A DNA stretch of 14,475 nt from contig DCDL01000022.1 in NCBI GenBank assembly GCA_002316385.1, positions 39,144 to 53,618 of the forward strand. Reading direction: 5' to 3'. Source of the DNA: Clostridium sp. UBA1056 (GTDB taxonomy: Bacteria; Bacillota; Clostridia; Clostridiales; Clostridiaceae). The notes beneath the pieces were generated by a model. It saw only the letters and a list, made by a program, of their open reading frames with translations. It had not been told where the DNA came from and searched no databases. Shown one piece after another: positions 14,465-14,475 of this stretch. How positions within the stretch are numbered: position 1 is the stretch's first letter; every line of letters begins with the position of its first letter. The position numbers and the translations under genes were made by a program.

Positions 14465-14475
14465 AGTTCTTCTAA

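Overview
The window comes from a low-G+C, A+T-rich Firmicute, most likely an amino-acid-fermenting Clostridium close to C. sporogenes / C. botulinum group I. This rests on AT-rich codon use, strong GGGGG/GGAGG ribosome binding sites, a complete lysine-fermentation gene set, and a CWB2-repeat cell-wall protein. The species is an inference; no rRNA is present.

Layout from left to right. Positions 1-66 carry one arm of a 66-bp inverted repeat whose other arm lies at 14343-14408, so the pair brackets almost the whole window. Next, on the minus strand, is pdxS-pdxT (pyridoxal 5'-phosphate synthase), with an upstream region rich in direct and inverted TTGTAT/ATACAA repeats. Positions 1910-2829 form a decayed insertion sequence, probably IS1595-like. 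It has imperfect terminal inverted repeats, an almost perfect 8-bp target duplication, only the C-terminal end of the transposase, and a G+C-rich cargo gene resembling the TIGR04076 family. A cluster of palindromic intergenic repeats follows (2958-3246).

The core (3379-12434, minus strand, transcribed right to left) is one lysine-fermentation operon: kal-kce-kdd-kamA-kamB-kamC-kamD-kamE. KamA turns L-lysine into L-beta-lysine. KamDE (B12 and PLP dependent) makes 3,5-diaminohexanoate. Kdd oxidises it to 3-keto-5-aminohexanoate, Kce cleaves that with acetyl-CoA to acetoacetate and 3-aminobutyryl-CoA, and Kal removes ammonia to give crotonyl-CoA. KamB and KamC are the likely reactivase of the B12-dependent mutase. 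The later butyrate-forming steps and a lysine transporter are not in the window. The nearby PLP synthase supplies a cofactor needed by both aminomutases.

The operon has a good sigma-A-type promoter (TTGCAT-17-TATAAT), a lysine riboswitch of about 168 nt with a 6-nt L2-L3 kissing-loop match, and an intrinsic terminator before kal. A lysine aptamer in front of lysine breakdown genes implies that lysine should turn expression on, the opposite of the usual biosynthetic L-box. The competing helices in the leader can be drawn to fit that. A terminator for the operon lies at about 3239-3276.

Right of the operon are an unrecognised gene of about 179 aa and, just upstream of it in the same unit, a secreted protein made of three CWB2 repeats. 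The window ends in the second arm of the 66-bp repeat and another copy of a palindromic repeat.
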